7,041 nt of DNA. Origin: Candidatus Kapaibacterium sp. (GTDB taxonomy: Bacteria; Bacteroidota; Ignavibacteria; Palsa-1295). Shown here piece by piece: positions 5,331 through 7,041 of the stretch (the stretch's first letter is position 1; the number at the start of each line of letters is the position of its first letter). The position numbers and the translations under genes are program-made. The stretch spans positions 1 to 7,041 of the forward strand of contig JANWLI010000125.1 in assembly GCA_025450975.1 (NCBI GenBank). Reading direction: 5' to 3'. The notes beneath the pieces were generated by a model that worked only from the letters and a program-made list of their open reading frames with translations, was not told where the DNA came from and ran no database searches.

Positions 5331-6917
5331 ATGTTCTCACGCTGCTATTCTGCCACGACGCAGGGAATCGACGCATACCTCATTGAGATCGAATCCCACA
5401 TCGAAAACATGTCGCCGAACTTCATTATGGTCGGTCTGCCGGACTCTGCCGTAAAAGAAAGTAAGGAGCGGGTGTTTGCTTCGATGAAAAACAGCGGGAT
5501 CGGCTTCGATCCCAGCCGCCGTATTACGGTCAATCTTGCTCCGGCCGATATCCGTAAGGAGGGAAGCGCCTTCGATCTTCCAATCGCTCTGGGCTTGCTA
5601 GCTGCAAGCAACATGATCGACGAAGAGAAACTGCGGCAGTATGTCGTCCTTGGTGAGCTTGCCCTCGATGGCGCCGTGCGGCCAGTGCATGGATCGCTTA
5701 ATATTGGATTGCTGGTCAGAGAGTTGCAGAAGTCGCAATCGACTATCAAGGGACTCTTGCTTCCGAAAGAGAATGCGCAGGAAGGTGCCCTTGTCGAATC
5801 ACTTGAGGTCTACCCGATAAGTCATTTAAAAGAAGCAGTTGACTTCCTGAACAACATCTCCTCGCCTGAGCGCGTGAAGGTTGATGTTCACAAACTTTTT
5901 GCCGATCAGGCGCTCAATCATATTCTCGATCTGGCGGATGTCAAAGGTCAGGAGACAGTGAAGCGCGCGCTTGAAGTTGCCGCAGCCGGCGGACACAACC
6001 TCATCATGATCGGCGCACCTGGTTGCGGGAAGAGTATGCTTGCCAAGCGCATTCCGACGATCCTTCCGCCGCTGACGTTTGACGAGGCGCTCGAGACGAC
6101 GAAGATCCATTCGGTGGCAGGGACGTTGCCGGCCGATGTGCCGCTAATCACGACTCGGCCATTTCGCTCGCCGCATCATACGATCTCGTACGCGGCTCTT
6201 GTCGGGGGCGGGATTGGCAACCCGCGGCCAGGAGAGATCGCGCTTGCGCATCATGGTGTGCTTTTTCTCGATGAGTTGCCGGAGTTCTCGCGGAATGTGC
6301 TTGAAGTATTACGTCAGCCGCTTGAGGACGGGACGGTGACGATCTCGCGGTCGAAGATGTCGGTGGAGTATCCGACGAACTTCATGCTCGTGTGCGCGAT
6401 GAATCCGACGCCATCGGGCGATTTCTCGTCTAACGATCCGTCGCGGACGTTTAGCGATCCTGTGTCGCAGCGGTATCTGGCAAAGATATCGGGACCATTG
6501 CTTGATCGCATCGACCTGCACATCGAAGTACCGAAGGTGAAGCTTGAAGAGCTGGAGCAGAAGACAACGGGTCAGCGGTCTTCAGTGATCCGTGAGCGGG
6601 TTATCACTGCGAGGAAACGGCAGATCGCGCGGTATGTTGCGCATAATGAGAAGTATCCGAAGCATAAGATCTATAAAAATGCCGACCTGTCGTCGAAGAT
6701 GGTGCAGGAGTTCTGCCACATTAGCGACGAAGGGAAGGAGTTGATGAAGAAAGCGATGACGCGGATGGGGCTTTCGGCGCGGGCATATGACCGGATTTTG
6801 AAGGTGTCGCGGACGATCGCCGACCTGGCCGGATCGGAGCATATCACGCCTGCGCATCTAAGTGAGGCGATCCAATATCGGACGCTGGATCGTCAGTTTA
6901 TGCAGAGTTTATCGTAG
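5331..6917 (+). CDS. comM: YifB/ComM family AAA+ ATPase (Mg-chelatase-like), branch-migration helicase
   Basis: This 528-residue protein belongs to the YifB/ComM family. Vibrio cholerae ComM is a hexameric helicase that drives branch migration when incoming single-stranded DNA recombines during natural transformation. Domains seen: an N-terminal Lon-protease-like ChlI domain (about 1-170, with the characteristic opening GIDAYLIEIESHIENMSPNF and a VGLPDSAVKESKERV segment), the AAA+ core with Walker A GAPGCGKS (228-235), Walker B LFLDE (311-315), sensor segment NFMLVCAMNP (350-359) and LLDRIDL (390-396), and a C-terminal domain ending in LSARAYDRILKVSRTIADLAG and YRTLDRQ. The length is near the usual 500-510 residues, and no key residue is missing. 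ATG 5331 begins right at the family's usual N terminus; there is no Shine-Dalgarno. It may be co-transcribed with mrdA. The cytosolic role is inferred from the family; true magnesium chelation is unlikely. Confidence 0.93.
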   Translation: MFSRCYSATTQGIDAYLIEIESHIENMSPNFIMVGLPDSAVKESKERVFASMKNSGIGFDPSRRITVNLAPADIRKEGSAFDLPIALGLLAASNMIDEEKLRQYVVLGELALDGAVRPVHGSLNIGLLVRELQKSQSTIKGLLLPKENAQEGALVESLEVYPISHLKEAVDFLNNISSPERVKVDVHKLFADQALNHILDLADVKGQETVKRALEVAAAGGHNLIMIGAPGCGKSMLAKRIPTILPPLTFDEALETTKIHSVAGTLPADVPLITTRPFRSPHHTISYAALVGGGIGNPRPGEIALAHHGVLFLDELPEFSRNVLEVLRQPLEDGTVTISRSKMSVEYPTNFMLVCAMNPTPSGDFSSNDPSRTFSDPVSQRYLAKISGPLLDRIDLHIEVPKVKLEELEQKTTGQRSSVIRERVITARKRQIARYVAHNEKYPKHKIYKNADLSSKMVQEFCHISDEGKELMKKAMTRMGLSARAYDRILKVSRTIADLAGSEHITPAHLSEAIQYRTLDRQFMQSLS

Positions 6918-6964
6918 CGGGGAAACTGTCTCGGAAGGGAGTTCGTTGTTTTCGGCGCTGAAAT

Positions 6965-7037
6965 GGGGCTGTAGCTCATCTGGTAGAGCGTTTGAATGGC
7001 ATTCAAAAGGTGAGGGGTTCGAGTCCCCTCAGCTCCA
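6965..7037 (+). tRNA. tRNA-Ala (anticodon GGC)
   Basis: A complete cloverleaf is readable. Acceptor stem: GGGGCTG 6965-6971 with CAGCTCC 7030-7036, including the G3-U70 wobble that marks alanine tRNAs. D arm: GCTC 6974-6977 with GAGC 6986-6989. Anticodon arm: TTTGA 6991-6995 with TCAAA 7003-7007 around loop ATGGCAT, anticodon GGC at 6998-7000. T arm: AGGGG 7013-7017 with CCCCT 7025-7029 around TTCGAGT. The discriminator base is A7037. The next bases are CAA, so the 3' CCA is not encoded and must be added enzymatically. It reads GCC alanine codons (and GCT by wobble). It lies 47 bases after comM. Confidence 0.97.
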
Positions 7038-7041
7038 CAAA

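Noticed and set aside
6965..7037. tRNA gene as an integration site for a mobile element
   Set aside because: No integrase or 3'-end duplication of the tRNA is seen in the window, and the sequence beyond the tRNA is not available.

Overview
The window is a plus-strand stretch of bacterial chromosome carrying the 3' end of a SprA/Sov-type outer-membrane translocon gene, a repeat-filled intergenic island, a small toxin-antitoxin pair, a penicillin-binding protein 2 gene (mrdA), a YifB/ComM AAA+ ATPase gene and a tRNA-Ala(GGC). SprA is restricted to the Bacteroidota/Chlorobi (FCB) radiation, where it belongs to the type IX secretion system. Moderate G+C, near-absence of Shine-Dalgarno sequences before the housekeeping genes, and short dispersed repeats typical of environmental members of that group suggest a Kapabacteria-, Ignavibacteria- or Bacteroidota-like organism. 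This placement is an inference from gene content, not a measured phylogeny.

Layout: 1-1764, sprA C-terminal portion, open at the left edge. 1765-2481, 717 bases without a credible gene, holding a patchwork of REP-like and short tandem repeats, six copies of the word (A)ATTTACAC and a strong hairpin, followed by an A+T-rich putative promoter/operator for the next operon. 2482-3130, a toxin-first type II toxin-antitoxin operon of the HI1419/HI1420 (TIGR02683/TIGR02684) kind with overlapping genes. 3131-3333, a regulatory gap with a perfect 8-bp inverted repeat, TATAAT-like boxes and a 12-bp GCAA-loop hairpin followed by a T run. 3334-5292, mrdA. 5331-6917, yifB/comM. 6965-7037, tRNA-Ala.

How the genes relate: sprA (outer-membrane protein export), mrdA (lateral-wall peptidoglycan synthesis) and comM (branch migration during DNA uptake and recombination) are core genes with unrelated jobs. 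The toxin-antitoxin pair and the repeat island look like accessory material lodged between sprA and mrdA. I found no clearly new multi-gene system. The least explained part is the repeat mosaic at 1765-2400, especially the (A)ATTTACAC word array with three copies spaced exactly 27 bp apart, and the inverted-repeat sites around the toxin-antitoxin operon.
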